Shown here: positions 40,991 through 48,784 of the stretch, piece after piece
How positions within the stretch are numbered: position 1 is the first letter of the stretch
Layout of the letters: every line of letters begins with the position of its first letter
Assembly (NCBI RefSeq): GCF_004791585.1
Contig: NZ_SRUU01000003.1
Location: 62,690-126,689, forward strand
From: Mesorhizobium sp. M1C.F.Ca.ET.210.01.1.1
GTDB lineage: Bacteria; Pseudomonadota; Alphaproteobacteria; Rhizobiales; Rhizobiaceae
DNA length: 64,000 nt
Reading direction: 5' to 3'
Translations under genes and position numbers: made by a program
Notes under the pieces: model-generated
The model's input: only the letters and a program-made list of their open reading frames with translations
Database searches by the model: none
What the model was told of the DNA's origin: nothing

Positions 40991-41821
40991 ATGACAAAGC
41001 AAACCCGTAAGACCCTTCGTCAGGCTGCGATCGCAGTCCCGCTTCTCGCGCTCGGTTTTTACTTCATCCCGATCCTGACGACGATCTGGATCGTCTGCGG
41101 CCTCATCGACGTGCTGCGCAATACCAACAAGGATCTGTCGTTGTTGCGCGGCTACTTCCTCGGCAACGGCATCTTCACCTGGCTGCTGTCGCCCTTCAAT
41201 CTGTTGGTCGACCTGCTTTGCTACCGGAACCCGGGCGTGTGGAAGCTGGAGCAGTTTCCCGCCGACTATCAGCGCGAGGTCAACGAGGTTCTCGACGTCT
41301 TCAAGGCTCGCAAGGACGAGATCATCGCCGATATCGACGCCAATTTCGGCACCGGCCGGCGCGGCATGTATGTCTATCAGTGGTATGGCAAGCACAAGAT
41401 CGACAACGTCGCGGAATTCAACAAGGACTTCAAATACATCAAGACCATCGCGGTCTCGGTCTTCAGGGGCAGGGAATCGACTTCCTGGCATTTCGGGCCG
41501 CTGCGGCTCAGCCTGCGCATCCTCTACAACCTGTTGCCGGTGAAGGCCGAGATTTTCGTCGAGTGCAATAACGCCAGGAACTACTGGCACGACAATCCGC
41601 TCTACATTTTCGACGACACGCTGCTGCACCGTTCGGTCAACGAGTATGACGGGCGACGCTATTGCGTGTTCATGGACATCATCCGTCCATCGCCATTCCC
41701 CGGCCTTATCGCCGGCCTTCTCGCCATCGTCTCGGTGAGCGTCGAGCGCATCAATTCCATGTTCTACAAGAACTGGAAGATGATCGGCTCATCCAAGGCC
41801 AAGAAGGCCGCCGCCAACTGA
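40991..41821 (+). CDS. Membrane-anchored aspartyl/asparaginyl beta-hydroxylase-like protein
   Basis: A 276-residue protein with one or two hydrophobic segments near residues 14-40. The C-terminal half resembles the AspH/LpxO Fe(II)/2-oxoglutarate hydroxylases. His167 in WHFGP and His213 in FDDTLLHRSVNE align with the two iron ligands. Arg176 and Arg223, nine and ten residues after them, align with 2-oxoglutarate contacts. The second histidine of the usual R-x-H pair is Leu178 here. LpxO-type proteins hydroxylate lipid A acyl chains, so an envelope substrate is plausible but unproven. The ribosome-binding site before 40991 is weak. Confidence 0.72.
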   Translation: MTKQTRKTLRQAAIAVPLLALGFYFIPILTTIWIVCGLIDVLRNTNKDLSLLRGYFLGNGIFTWLLSPFNLLVDLLCYRNPGVWKLEQFPADYQREVNEVLDVFKARKDEIIADIDANFGTGRRGMYVYQWYGKHKIDNVAEFNKDFKYIKTIAVSVFRGRESTSWHFGPLRLSLRILYNLLPVKAEIFVECNNARNYWHDNPLYIFDDTLLHRSVNEYDGRRYCVFMDIIRPSPFPGLIAGLLAIVSVSVERINSMFYKNWKMIGSSKAKKAAAN

Positions 41822-41951
41822 CAGCATCCGGCGGTGCCTGCGGTGCCGGATGTACCCCTTGGCGCGATCTTTGTTCTTTGTTTGGGTCTTTGGCTCGCAA
41901 CCTGCCCGCCTTAGTGCTATGGCGCCGCTTTCGAACGGATAACGCATAGCC

Positions 41952-42932
41952 ATGGCAGGTGTTGAACAAATCACGGTGGAGGCCGGCGAGGCGGGCATGC
42001 GACTCGACCGCTGGATCAAGGTCCACTTCCCGGGCCTCGGGTTCGGCCATCTGCAGAAGCTGTTGCGCTCCGGCCAGATCCGCATCGATGGCGGCAGGGT
42101 GAAGGCCGACACGCGGGTCGAGCCCGGGCAGACCGTGCGCATTCCGCCGCTCGATGTCGACAAGAAGGGCGATGCCCCGCTTACCGGCCATTCGATCCGC
42201 AACCAGGGCGACGCAGACGTGCTCGCCAAGATGCTCTTGCACGAGGACGCAAAAGTCTTCGTCTTCAACAAGCCGGCGGGGCTGGCGGTGCAGGGCGGTT
42301 CGGGCGTCACGCGCAATGTCGACGACATGCTGGAGGCCTGGCGCAACCAGAAGGGCGAGAAGCCGCGTCTCGTCCACCGCCTCGACCGCGACACCTCAGG
42401 CGTGCTGGTGGTTGCCCGCACGCGCCTGGCGGCGATGAAGCTGTCGGAAGCGTTCCGGGCGCGCGAGACGAAGAAGACCTACTGGGCGCTGGTCAAGGGC
42501 GTGCCGCCGAAGCGCGAGGACAAGATCTCAACCTGGCTGATCAAGGAGCAAACGCCAGACGGCGACCGCGTGCGTATCGCCAAGCATGGCGAGAAAGGCG
42601 CCGACCATGCCGTGTCCTACTACCGCATCGTTGAGCAGGCGGCGCAGTCGCTATCCTGGCTGGAGATGGAGCCCTATACCGGCCGCACTCACCAGCTTCG
42701 CGTCCATGCCGCCCATCTCGGCTGCCCGATCATCGGCGACCCCAAATATTTCGAGGCCGACACCAACTGGGAGTTTCCTGGCGGCATCCAGAACCGCCTG
42801 CATCTCCATGCGCGCCGCATCGTCATCCCGCATCCCGACCAGGGCGTGATCGATGTCACCGCGCCGATGCCGCCGCATATGCGTCAGAGCTGGAACCTGC
42901 TCGGCTTCGACGAGCAAAGCGCGGAGGATTAG
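41952..42932 (+). CDS. RluA-family 23S rRNA pseudouridine synthase (RluC/RluD type)
   Basis: A 326-residue enzyme that isomerises uridine in rRNA. An N-terminal S4 RNA-binding domain (MRLDRWIKVHFPGLGFGHLQ) comes first. The catalytic motif is LVHRLDRDTSG with Asp145, and PYTGRTHQLRVHAAHLGCPI follows. Which uridines are targeted cannot be told from sequence alone. The next gene starts two bases after the stop. Confidence 0.93.
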   Translation: MAGVEQITVEAGEAGMRLDRWIKVHFPGLGFGHLQKLLRSGQIRIDGGRVKADTRVEPGQTVRIPPLDVDKKGDAPLTGHSIRNQGDADVLAKMLLHEDAKVFVFNKPAGLAVQGGSGVTRNVDDMLEAWRNQKGEKPRLVHRLDRDTSGVLVVARTRLAAMKLSEAFRARETKKTYWALVKGVPPKREDKISTWLIKEQTPDGDRVRIAKHGEKGADHAVSYYRIVEQAAQSLSWLEMEPYTGRTHQLRVHAAHLGCPIIGDPKYFEADTNWEFPGGIQNRLHLHARRIVIPHPDQGVIDVTAPMPPHMRQSWNLLGFDEQSAED

Positions 42933-42934
42933 GA

Positions 42935-43855
42935 TTGAGCGGCGCCGTCGACACGCTCGACCGCCGCGATGCGGTCGACATGACGGCGGCCGCCATCATG
43001 GTCGGGCTGACGTTGTCCTGGGGGCTGAACTATGTCGCCGCCAAGGTTTCCTATGCCGGCTACGATCCCGTCTTCGTCTCGATCGCGCGCTCTATCCTCG
43101 GCGGGTTTTGCGTGCTCGGCTGGTGCCGGCTGCGCGGCATCAGGGTGTTCGAACGCGACGGGACGCTTGCGGCGGGCACTGTCGTGGGCGCGCTTTTCGG
43201 CGTCGAGTTCCTGTTTCTCTACGTCGGGTTGGAATACACGACCGTCGCCCGCAACACGCTGCTGGTCAACACCATGCCGTTCTGGGTGCTGATCGGCGGC
43301 CATTTCCTGCTCGGCGAGCGCATCACTGCGCGCAAGCTCGCCGGCCTCGTGCTAGCCTTCTGCGGGCTCGTGGCCGTGTTTTCCGACGGCATCGGCGCCG
43401 GCAGCGGCGCGACGGTTACAGGTGATCTGCTCAGCCTGGGCGCCGGTATCCTGTGGGCGTTGACCAGCATCTTCATCAAGCGGTCGAAACTGGTCGCGAC
43501 CAGCGCCGAGAGGCTCCTGCTCTATCAACTCGCGGGCGCCGCCGTCGTTGGTGCCTTGGTGATGCCGCTCGCCGGCCCGCCGATCCGCGAAATTGCAGCC
43601 TTGCCGACATTGGCTTTGCTGTTCCAGTCTTTCTATATCGTCGCCTTCACCTATGTTTTGTGGTTCTGGCTGCTGACGCGATACCCGGCGGCAGGCCTGT
43701 CGAGCTTCGCTTTCCTGTCGCCGGTGTTTGGCGTGCTGTGCGGCGCGGTGTTGTTGGGCGAGCCGCTGACGGTCAGGAGTTTCCTGGCGCTCGGCTTGAT
43801 CGCCGCCGGGCTGATCATCGTCAACCGGCCGGCGCGCAAGCAGGTTCCAGCGTAG
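42935..43855 (+). CDS. DMT-superfamily (EamA) transporter
   Basis: A 306-residue inner-membrane protein with about ten hydrophobic helices in two EamA repeats (GLTLSWGLNYVAAKVSYAG and then LLSLGAGILWALTSIFIKR). Members export metabolites or amino acids; the substrate is not evident. The start is a TTG at 42935, supported by GGAGG seven bases upstream, inside the end of the pseudouridine synthase gene. The two are likely one transcript with the downstream chaperone gene. Confidence 0.85.
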   Translation: MSGAVDTLDRRDAVDMTAAAIMVGLTLSWGLNYVAAKVSYAGYDPVFVSIARSILGGFCVLGWCRLRGIRVFERDGTLAAGTVVGALFGVEFLFLYVGLEYTTVARNTLLVNTMPFWVLIGGHFLLGERITARKLAGLVLAFCGLVAVFSDGIGAGSGATVTGDLLSLGAGILWALTSIFIKRSKLVATSAERLLLYQLAGAAVVGALVMPLAGPPIREIAALPTLALLFQSFYIVAFTYVLWFWLLTRYPAAGLSSFAFLSPVFGVLCGAVLLGEPLTVRSFLALGLIAAGLIIVNRPARKQVPA

Positions 43856-43865
43856 GGAGTACGAC

Positions 43866-44657
43866 ATGCGCGACATCCTCAACGACCTCGAAGCTGGAAA
43901 GCAGCTTTCCGATCCCGATCCGGTGCGACGCGCCCAGATCCAGATGAAGACGCCGCTGCCGAAGCGCTTCTACAAGGCGGTTACGGTCATGCCGGTCGAA
44001 GGTGGTTTTGCCGTCCATCTCGACGGCAGGCCGGTCCGCACGCCGGGAAAGGCGCTGCTGGCGCTGCCGACTGAACGAGGGGCAACCCTTGTGGCTGACG
44101 AGTTTTCCGCGCAAGGCGAGGTCATTGATCCCGTCACCATGCCGGTCTTGCGCCTTGCCAACACGGCCATCGACGGCGTCGCCAGCGAACCGCAAGCGGT
44201 GCTGGAGGACATCCTGCGCTTTGCTTCGTCCGATCTGCTCTGCTACCGCGCCGACGGTCCGCAAGGGCTGGTCGACCGGCAGAACAGGCTCTGGGACCCC
44301 GTCCTCGATTGGGCGAGGAGCAGCCTTGGCGCGCGCTTCAATCTCGCCGAGGGCGTCATCCATGTCGAGCAGCCGCGCGAGGCGATCGCCGTCCTTGGCG
44401 CGCATCTCGGTCAGCGCAACGAGCCGCTGCGGCTGGCCGCCATCCACGTCATGACGTCGCTGACCGGATCCGCGCTGCTGGCGCTTGCCGTCGATTTCGG
44501 TGAGATCGACGGCGAGGAAGCATGGCTTGCCGCCCATGTCGATGAAGACTGGCAGATCGAGCATTGGGGCCAGGATGCCGAAGCGGTCGCGCGCCGCTCG
44601 GCGCGCAAACGCGACATGATGGCGGCCGTCGCCCTGCTCGAAGCGCTGAAGGCCTAA
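43866..44657 (+). CDS. ATP12-family F1 ATP synthase assembly chaperone
   Basis: A 263-residue homologue of mitochondrial ATP12, which binds the F1 alpha subunit before assembly. The conserved part begins LPKRFYKAVTVMPVEGGFAV with LDGRPVRTPGKALLALPT. Further on are TMPVLRLANTAIDGV, the SSDLLCYRA motif and HVMTSLTGSALLALAV. This family is found in Alphaproteobacteria and mitochondria. It is ten bases after the transporter gene. Confidence 0.92.
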   Translation: MRDILNDLEAGKQLSDPDPVRRAQIQMKTPLPKRFYKAVTVMPVEGGFAVHLDGRPVRTPGKALLALPTERGATLVADEFSAQGEVIDPVTMPVLRLANTAIDGVASEPQAVLEDILRFASSDLLCYRADGPQGLVDRQNRLWDPVLDWARSSLGARFNLAEGVIHVEQPREAIAVLGAHLGQRNEPLRLAAIHVMTSLTGSALLALAVDFGEIDGEEAWLAAHVDEDWQIEHWGQDAEAVARRSARKRDMMAAVALLEALKA

Positions 44658-45013
44658 AGCAATTCCAGGAAAAGTGCGTAGCGGTTTTCCGTCCGGAATT
44701 GCGACGAAACAAAAGAGCAATTCCAGGAAAAGTGCGTAGCGGTTTTCCGTACGGAATTGCGACGTGCAAAAACAGCAATTCCAGGAAAAGTGCGTAGCGG
44801 CTTCCGGCCGGCATCGCGTGAGGCAAGCCTGCCGCTCCGCTTTCGCATTGCACCTAATACGAAAGTCATAATCCCATCGTCGCGCTGCCTTTCGTGGGCG
44901 CTTTCTGCCATTTTTCCCGTCGTTGGGCTGCGTTTTGAGTCCGCGTTTGGAGAAATTGCGGACGGTGGCGCGCAGCCGTCGAGGACAGACGGGATCCACG
45001 GGAGGATATATCT
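44658..45013. other. Intergenic stretch with three repeats and the MFS leader
   Basis: About 355 bases without a gene. The first 160 hold the three palindromic repeats. The remainder leads to the transporter gene, ending in a strong ribosome-binding site (GGGAGG). No clear promoter was identified by eye. Confidence 0.6.
44659..44818. repeat. Three tandem copies of a 44-nt palindromic element at 58-base spacing
   Basis: Copies start at 44659, 44717 and 44775, exactly 58 bases apart. Each begins GCAATTCCAGGAAAAGTG, and the first two end GGAATTGC, making 8-bp inverted ends. The third copy has a degenerate right half. The inner part (GTGCGTAGCGGTTTTCCGT) is shared. Such elements are dispersed between genes in Mesorhizobium and relatives, and three in tandem is a local amplification. 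Confidence 0.88.
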
Positions 45014-46903
45014 ATGGCAATGGCTTCGACCGCCGGCAGAACCAGCCGCGGCATGACGCGGGAGGAAAAGAAGGTCATCTTCGCCTCCTCGCTCGGCACC
45101 GTTTTCGAATGGTACGATTTCTATCTCTACGGCTCGCTCGCCGCCTTCATCGGTGCGACCTTCTTCAGCCCGACCATCCCCGAGGCGACGCGCAACATCT
45201 TCGCGCTGCTGGCTTTTGCCGCCGGCTTCCTCGTGCGCCCGTTCGGCGCGCTGGTGTTCGGCCGCCTCGGCGATCTCGTCGGCCGCAAATACACCTTCCT
45301 CGTCACCATGACGATCATGGGCCTGTCGACCTTCCTGGTCGGCCTGCTGCCCGGCTATGCCAGTTGGGGCATCGCGGCGCCGGTGATCCTGATCGGGCTC
45401 CGCATGCTGCAGGGCCTGGCGCTGGGCGGCGAATATGGCGGTGCCGCGACCTATGTCGCCGAGCATGCGCCGAATGACCGCCGCGGCTATTACACCTCCT
45501 GGATCCAGACGACGGCGACGCTCGGCCTGTTCTTGTCGCTGATCGTCATCCTGATCGTCCAAAGTTCGCTCAGCAAGGAAACCTACGCTTCCTGGGGTTG
45601 GCGCATTCCCTTCATCGTCTCCTTCCTGCTGCTTGCCGTTTCGGTCTGGATTCGGCTGTCGCTCTCGGAATCGCCGACGTTCCAGCGCATGAAGGAGGAG
45701 GGCAAGGGCTCCAAGGCGCCGCTGTCGGAAGCCTTCGGCCAGTGGAAGAACGCCAAGATCGCGCTTTTGGCGCTGCTCGGCCTCACCGCCGGTCAGGCCG
45801 TGATCTGGTACAACGGCCAGTTCTACGCGCTGTTCTTCCTCACCAACGTGCTGAAGGTCGACGCGCAGTCGGTCAACATCATGATCGCCATCGCGCTTGC
45901 CATCGGCTCGATCTTCTTCGTCGTGTTCGGCTGGCTGTCCGACAAGATCGGCCGCAAGCCGATCATCATGGCCGGCCTGGCCATGGGCATCGTCTGCACC
46001 TTCCCGCTGTTCAAGGCGCTGACCTGGGCCGCCAATCCGGCTTTGGCCACCGCCCAGCAGAACACGCGTGCGACGGTGACTGCGGCGCCTGGCGACTGCA
46101 GGTTCCAGTTCAACCCGGTCGGCACGGCCAAGTTCACGACATCCTGCGATATCGCGACCTCGTTCCTGACCAAGAACTCGGTGCCTTACGACGTCGTGAC
46201 GACGGCAGCACCTGGCACGGCGGCAACGGTCAAGATCGGCAACGAGACGGTAGACTCCTATGATGCCGTCGCCGCCGGCGATCAGGCCAAGGCCAAGGAG
46301 GCCGTCTTCCAGAAGGCCGTCAACATGTCCTTGCAGGACAGCGGCTACCCGCTGAAGCGCGCCGCGGCCAAGGTGCCGGACCAGAAGCTCGACGCCTTCG
46401 TCGCAGCCAATCCCGAGTTGAAGCTCGACGCCGCAGCCATCCGCGGCGGCGAGAAGACGACGGTTCCGGCCGACAAGGCGGTTACCGACAAGCTGCTGAC
46501 CAAGGATGAGGCCGCCGGCGCGACCGAGATCACCGTCTACGCCATCCCAGGCGGCGGCCCCTTCGCCATGTTCGCGGATCCGGCTGCCATCAACTGGCCG
46601 ATGACCATCGGTATCCTGTTCATCCTGGTGGTGTTCGTGACCATGGTCTACGGCCCGATCGCCGCGATCCTGGTCGAGATGTTCCCGACCCGCATCCGCT
46701 ACACCGGCATGTCGCTGCCCTACCATATCGGCAATGGCTGGTTCGGCGGTCTGCTGCCGGCAACGGTGTTTGCGCTGAGCGCCTACAAGGGCGACATCTA
46801 CTACGGCCTCTGGTACCCGGTGGTGATCGCCGCGATGTCGCTGATCATCGGCATGATCTTCGTGAGGGATACGCTCGGCACCGACTTGCACGCGAAGGAC
46901 TGA
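45014..46903 (+). CDS. MHS/ProP-type MFS transporter with a large soluble insertion
   Basis: A 629-residue inner-membrane transporter, longer than the usual ~430. The N-terminal half is a standard metabolite:H+ symporter (SLGTVFEWYDFYLYGSLAA, GRLGDLVGRKYT, RMLQGLALGGEYGGAATYVA). After the helix near residue 335 there is a ~185-residue alanine-rich hydrophilic segment (about 340-524) with two cysteines (GDCRF and TSCDI). Membrane helices then resume (WPMTIGILFILVVFVTMVYG). GGGAGGATATATCT precedes the ATG. The substrate is probably a small organic acid or osmolyte but is not determinable. Confidence 0.88.
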   Translation: MAMASTAGRTSRGMTREEKKVIFASSLGTVFEWYDFYLYGSLAAFIGATFFSPTIPEATRNIFALLAFAAGFLVRPFGALVFGRLGDLVGRKYTFLVTMTIMGLSTFLVGLLPGYASWGIAAPVILIGLRMLQGLALGGEYGGAATYVAEHAPNDRRGYYTSWIQTTATLGLFLSLIVILIVQSSLSKETYASWGWRIPFIVSFLLLAVSVWIRLSLSESPTFQRMKEEGKGSKAPLSEAFGQWKNAKIALLALLGLTAGQAVIWYNGQFYALFFLTNVLKVDAQSVNIMIAIALAIGSIFFVVFGWLSDKIGRKPIIMAGLAMGIVCTFPLFKALTWAANPALATAQQNTRATVTAAPGDCRFQFNPVGTAKFTTSCDIATSFLTKNSVPYDVVTTAAPGTAATVKIGNETVDSYDAVAAGDQAKAKEAVFQKAVNMSLQDSGYPLKRAAAKVPDQKLDAFVAANPELKLDAAAIRGGEKTTVPADKAVTDKLLTKDEAAGATEITVYAIPGGGPFAMFADPAAINWPMTIGILFILVVFVTMVYGPIAAILVEMFPTRIRYTGMSLPYHIGNGWFGGLLPATVFALSAYKGDIYYGLWYPVVIAAMSLIIGMIFVRDTLGTDLHAKD

Positions 46904-46925
46904 CCATCGGCCTTTCCAACAACAG

Positions 46926-46959
46926 AAAGCCCGGCGCGAGCGATCGCGCCGGGCTTTTT
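46926..46959 (+). terminator. Terminator after the MFS transporter
   Basis: AAAGCCCGGCGCGA (46926-46939) pairs with TCGCGCCGGGCTTT (46944-46957) around GCGA, followed by more T. On the minus strand the stem is followed by only TTTCTG, so gstI could also use it weakly. Confidence 0.9.
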
Positions 46960-46983
46960 CGTATTGGAGACCGGAGGTGCGCG

Positions 46984-47178
46984 TCAGCTCTTGCGCTGCT
47001 GGTTCTCTTCCTCGATCGCCGCCTCATGGTACCAGCCGTCGAAATCGGCGTGCGTATTGCGCAACGAGGCAAGCTCTGCCGCGAATTTCGCCTTTGCGCC
47101 TAAATTTGAGGCAGATGTCCGGCCTGCAAGCGGGAACATCAGAATTTTAGCCGTGGGACGGGTGGAGACGATCTCCAT
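46984..47178 (-). CDS. gstI: GstI-like small inhibitor of glutamine synthetase II expression
   Basis: A 64-residue protein (MEIVSTRPTAKILMFPLAGR at the start, DFDGWYHEAAIEEENQQRKS at the end). Size, sequence style and divergent placement next to glnII match GstI of Rhizobium leguminosarum, reported to block glnII expression after transcription. The ATG at 47178 is chosen because AAGGAGA lies eight bases upstream; a longer frame to 47247 lacks such a site. The assignment rests on context and recalled similarity. Confidence 0.75.
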   Translation of the reverse strand: MEIVSTRPTAKILMFPLAGRTSASNLGAKAKFAAELASLRNTHADFDGWYHEAAIEEENQQRKS

Positions 47179-47392
47179 TGCCGGTCTCCTTTCTTCTTCA
47201 GGAGCTTTTCGATTCACCTTTCCGACAATGTAGGTTCTGCGATTCATTTAGGCAATATGCTCACAAAAAGATCAGTATTTGCCTAGTATTTATGCATATT
47301 GCAGTTCTGATCGATCTCGGCGCAGCGGTGAGACGGCTCAGCAAATTCCGCGCGGTCTCTTGACCATTTTGCCGCACCCACTGGTTCCCGAG

Positions 47393-47408
47393 TGGCACAC
47401 GAATTGCA
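47393..47408 (+). promoter_or_regulatory. Sigma-54 promoter of glnII
   Basis: TGGCAC (47393-47398), five bases, then TTGCA (47404-47408), a full match to the -24/-12 consensus. Transcription would start near 47420, giving a ~70-base leader. This fits nitrogen-controlled, NtrC-activated expression. Confidence 0.9.
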
Positions 47409-47424
47409 TTTTAACGGTTCGGCA

Positions 47425-47466
47425 GGCCGGCTCGACCCGGCCATGCGTCGCCACCGTTTGGCGGTG
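47425..47466 (+). promoter_or_regulatory. Two hairpins in the glnII leader
   Basis: GGCCGG-CTCGAC-CCGGCC (47425-47442) and CACCG-TTTGG-CGGTG (47452-47466) occupy most of the predicted leader just before the ribosome-binding region GAGAGG. They are candidates for the RNA through which GstI acts on glnII translation. Confidence 0.5.
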
Positions 47467-47489
47467 ATCAAGCAACGAGAGGCTCTAGA

Positions 47490-48527
47490 ATGACCAAATA
47501 CAAGCTCGAGTATATCTGGCTCGACGGATACGTCCCGACCCCCAGCCTGCGCGGCAAGACCCAGATCAAGGAATTTGCCGAGTTTCCGACGCTCGAGCAG
47601 CTGCCGCTGTGGGGCTTCGACGGCTCCTCCACGAACCAGGCCGAAGGCCACAGCTCCGATTGCGTGCTGAAGCCTGTTGCCGTGTACCCGGATCCGGCCC
47701 GGACCAACGGCGTGCTGGTGCTTTGCGAAGTGATGATGCCGGATGGTGTGACGCCGCATGTGTCCAACAAGCGCGCCACCATCCTGGACGACGAAGGCGC
47801 CTGGTTCGGCTTCGAGCAGGAATATTTCTTCTACAAGGACGGCCGTCCGCTCGGCTTCCCCGAAACCGGCTATCCGGCCCCGCAGGGCCCTTATTACACC
47901 GGCGTCGGCTACAAGAATGTCGGCTCGGTCGCGCGCCAGATCGTCGAGGAGCATCTCGATCAGTGCCTGGCCGCCGGCATCAACCATGAAGGCATCAACG
48001 CTGAAGTGGCGAAGGGCCAGTGGGAATTCCAGATCTTCGGCAAGGGCTCCAAGAAGGCCGCTGACCAGATGTGGATGGCCCGCTACCTGCTGCAGCGCCT
48101 GACCGAGAAGTACGGCATCGACATCGAGTTCCACTGCAAGCCGCTCGGCGACACCGACTGGAACGGCTCGGGCATGCACTGCAACTTCTCGACCGCTTAC
48201 ATGCGCGAAGTTGGCGGCAAGGCCTATTTCGAGGCGCTGATGGCGCAGTTCGACAAGAACCTGATGGACCACATCGCCGTCTACGGCCCGGACAACGACA
48301 AGCGTCTGACCGGCAAGCACGAGACCGCGCCGTGGAACAAGTTCTCCTACGGCGTCGCCGATCGCGGCGCTTCGATCCGCGTTCCGCACTCCTTCGTCAA
48401 GAACGACTACAAGGGCTATCTGGAAGATCGCCGCCCGAACTCGCAGGGCGACCCCTACCAGATCGCTTCGCAGGTTCTGAAGACGATCTCGCAGGTCCCG
48501 ACCGCGGCCGTTTCGGCAGCCGCCTGA
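47490..48527 (+). CDS. glnII: Glutamine synthetase type II (eukaryotic-like)
   Basis: A 345-residue GS that makes glutamine from glutamate, ammonia and ATP. WGFDGSSTNQAEGHSSDC and AWFGFEQEYFFY are N-terminal conserved parts; WEFQIFGKG, NGSGMHCNFST and DRGASIRVPHS bind metal, ATP and glutamate. This short octameric form lacks the adenylylation loop and is typical of rhizobia, some actinobacteria and plants. It is transcribed from a sigma-54 promoter next to gstI, and ends at a strong terminator. Confidence 0.97.
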   Translation: MTKYKLEYIWLDGYVPTPSLRGKTQIKEFAEFPTLEQLPLWGFDGSSTNQAEGHSSDCVLKPVAVYPDPARTNGVLVLCEVMMPDGVTPHVSNKRATILDDEGAWFGFEQEYFFYKDGRPLGFPETGYPAPQGPYYTGVGYKNVGSVARQIVEEHLDQCLAAGINHEGINAEVAKGQWEFQIFGKGSKKAADQMWMARYLLQRLTEKYGIDIEFHCKPLGDTDWNGSGMHCNFSTAYMREVGGKAYFEALMAQFDKNLMDHIAVYGPDNDKRLTGKHETAPWNKFSYGVADRGASIRVPHSFVKNDYKGYLEDRRPNSQGDPYQIASQVLKTISQVPTAAVSAAA

Positions 48528-48574
48528 TCTCTCTCGGCGCGGACCTCTGGTCTCGCGCCGCGAAAGAAAACGAC

Positions 48575-48607
48575 AAGGCCCCGGCGCAAAACGCCGGGGC
48601 CTTTTTT
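48575..48607 (+). terminator. Terminator after glnII
   Basis: AAGGCCCCGGCG (48575-48586) and CGCCGGGGCCTT (48591-48602) form a 12-bp stem followed by T. Confidence 0.92.
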
Positions 48608-48728
48608 GATCGCCGATGGGGCAGACCAGCCGTCACCGTTCGTCGGCAGGGCACCCACATTACCAATTCATACGGTAGATCGAAGGTGCGGTTACGGCCG
48701 CGAGCGACCGGGATGCATCCGAGCAATG

Positions 48729-48761
48729 AAAAAGCCCTTGGAGGGTTCTCCTCCAAGGGCT
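48729..48761 (-). terminator. Terminator after glnA
   Basis: AGCCCTTGGAGG (48733-48744) pairs with CCTCCAAGGGCT (48750-48761). Read on the minus strand the stem is followed by TTTTT (48729-48733), 24 bases beyond the glnA stop. Confidence 0.9.
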
Positions 48762-48784
48762 GAACTTTCTATTCGATCAGAGCG

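Larger units (their letters stand above)
47179..47489. promoter_or_regulatory. Divergent gstI-glnII control region
   Basis: A 311-base AT-richer gap between two divergent genes. It contains an inverted pair, GCAATATGC (47252-47260) and GCATATTGC (47294-47302), 33 bases apart, near the expected gstI promoter and upstream of the glnII sigma-54 site. NtrC is known to control both genes in R. leguminosarum; whether this pair is its site is a guess, as it does not match the usual NtrC consensus closely. Confidence 0.5.

Noticed and set aside
40628..41629. Minus-strand open frames opposite rarA and the hydroxylase-like gene
   Set aside because: The plus-strand products have clear family motifs; the antisense frames do not.
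44659..44818. CRISPR-like array
   Set aside because: There are only three repeats, the units are palindromic along their full length, spacers are 14 bases and similar, and no cas genes are nearby.
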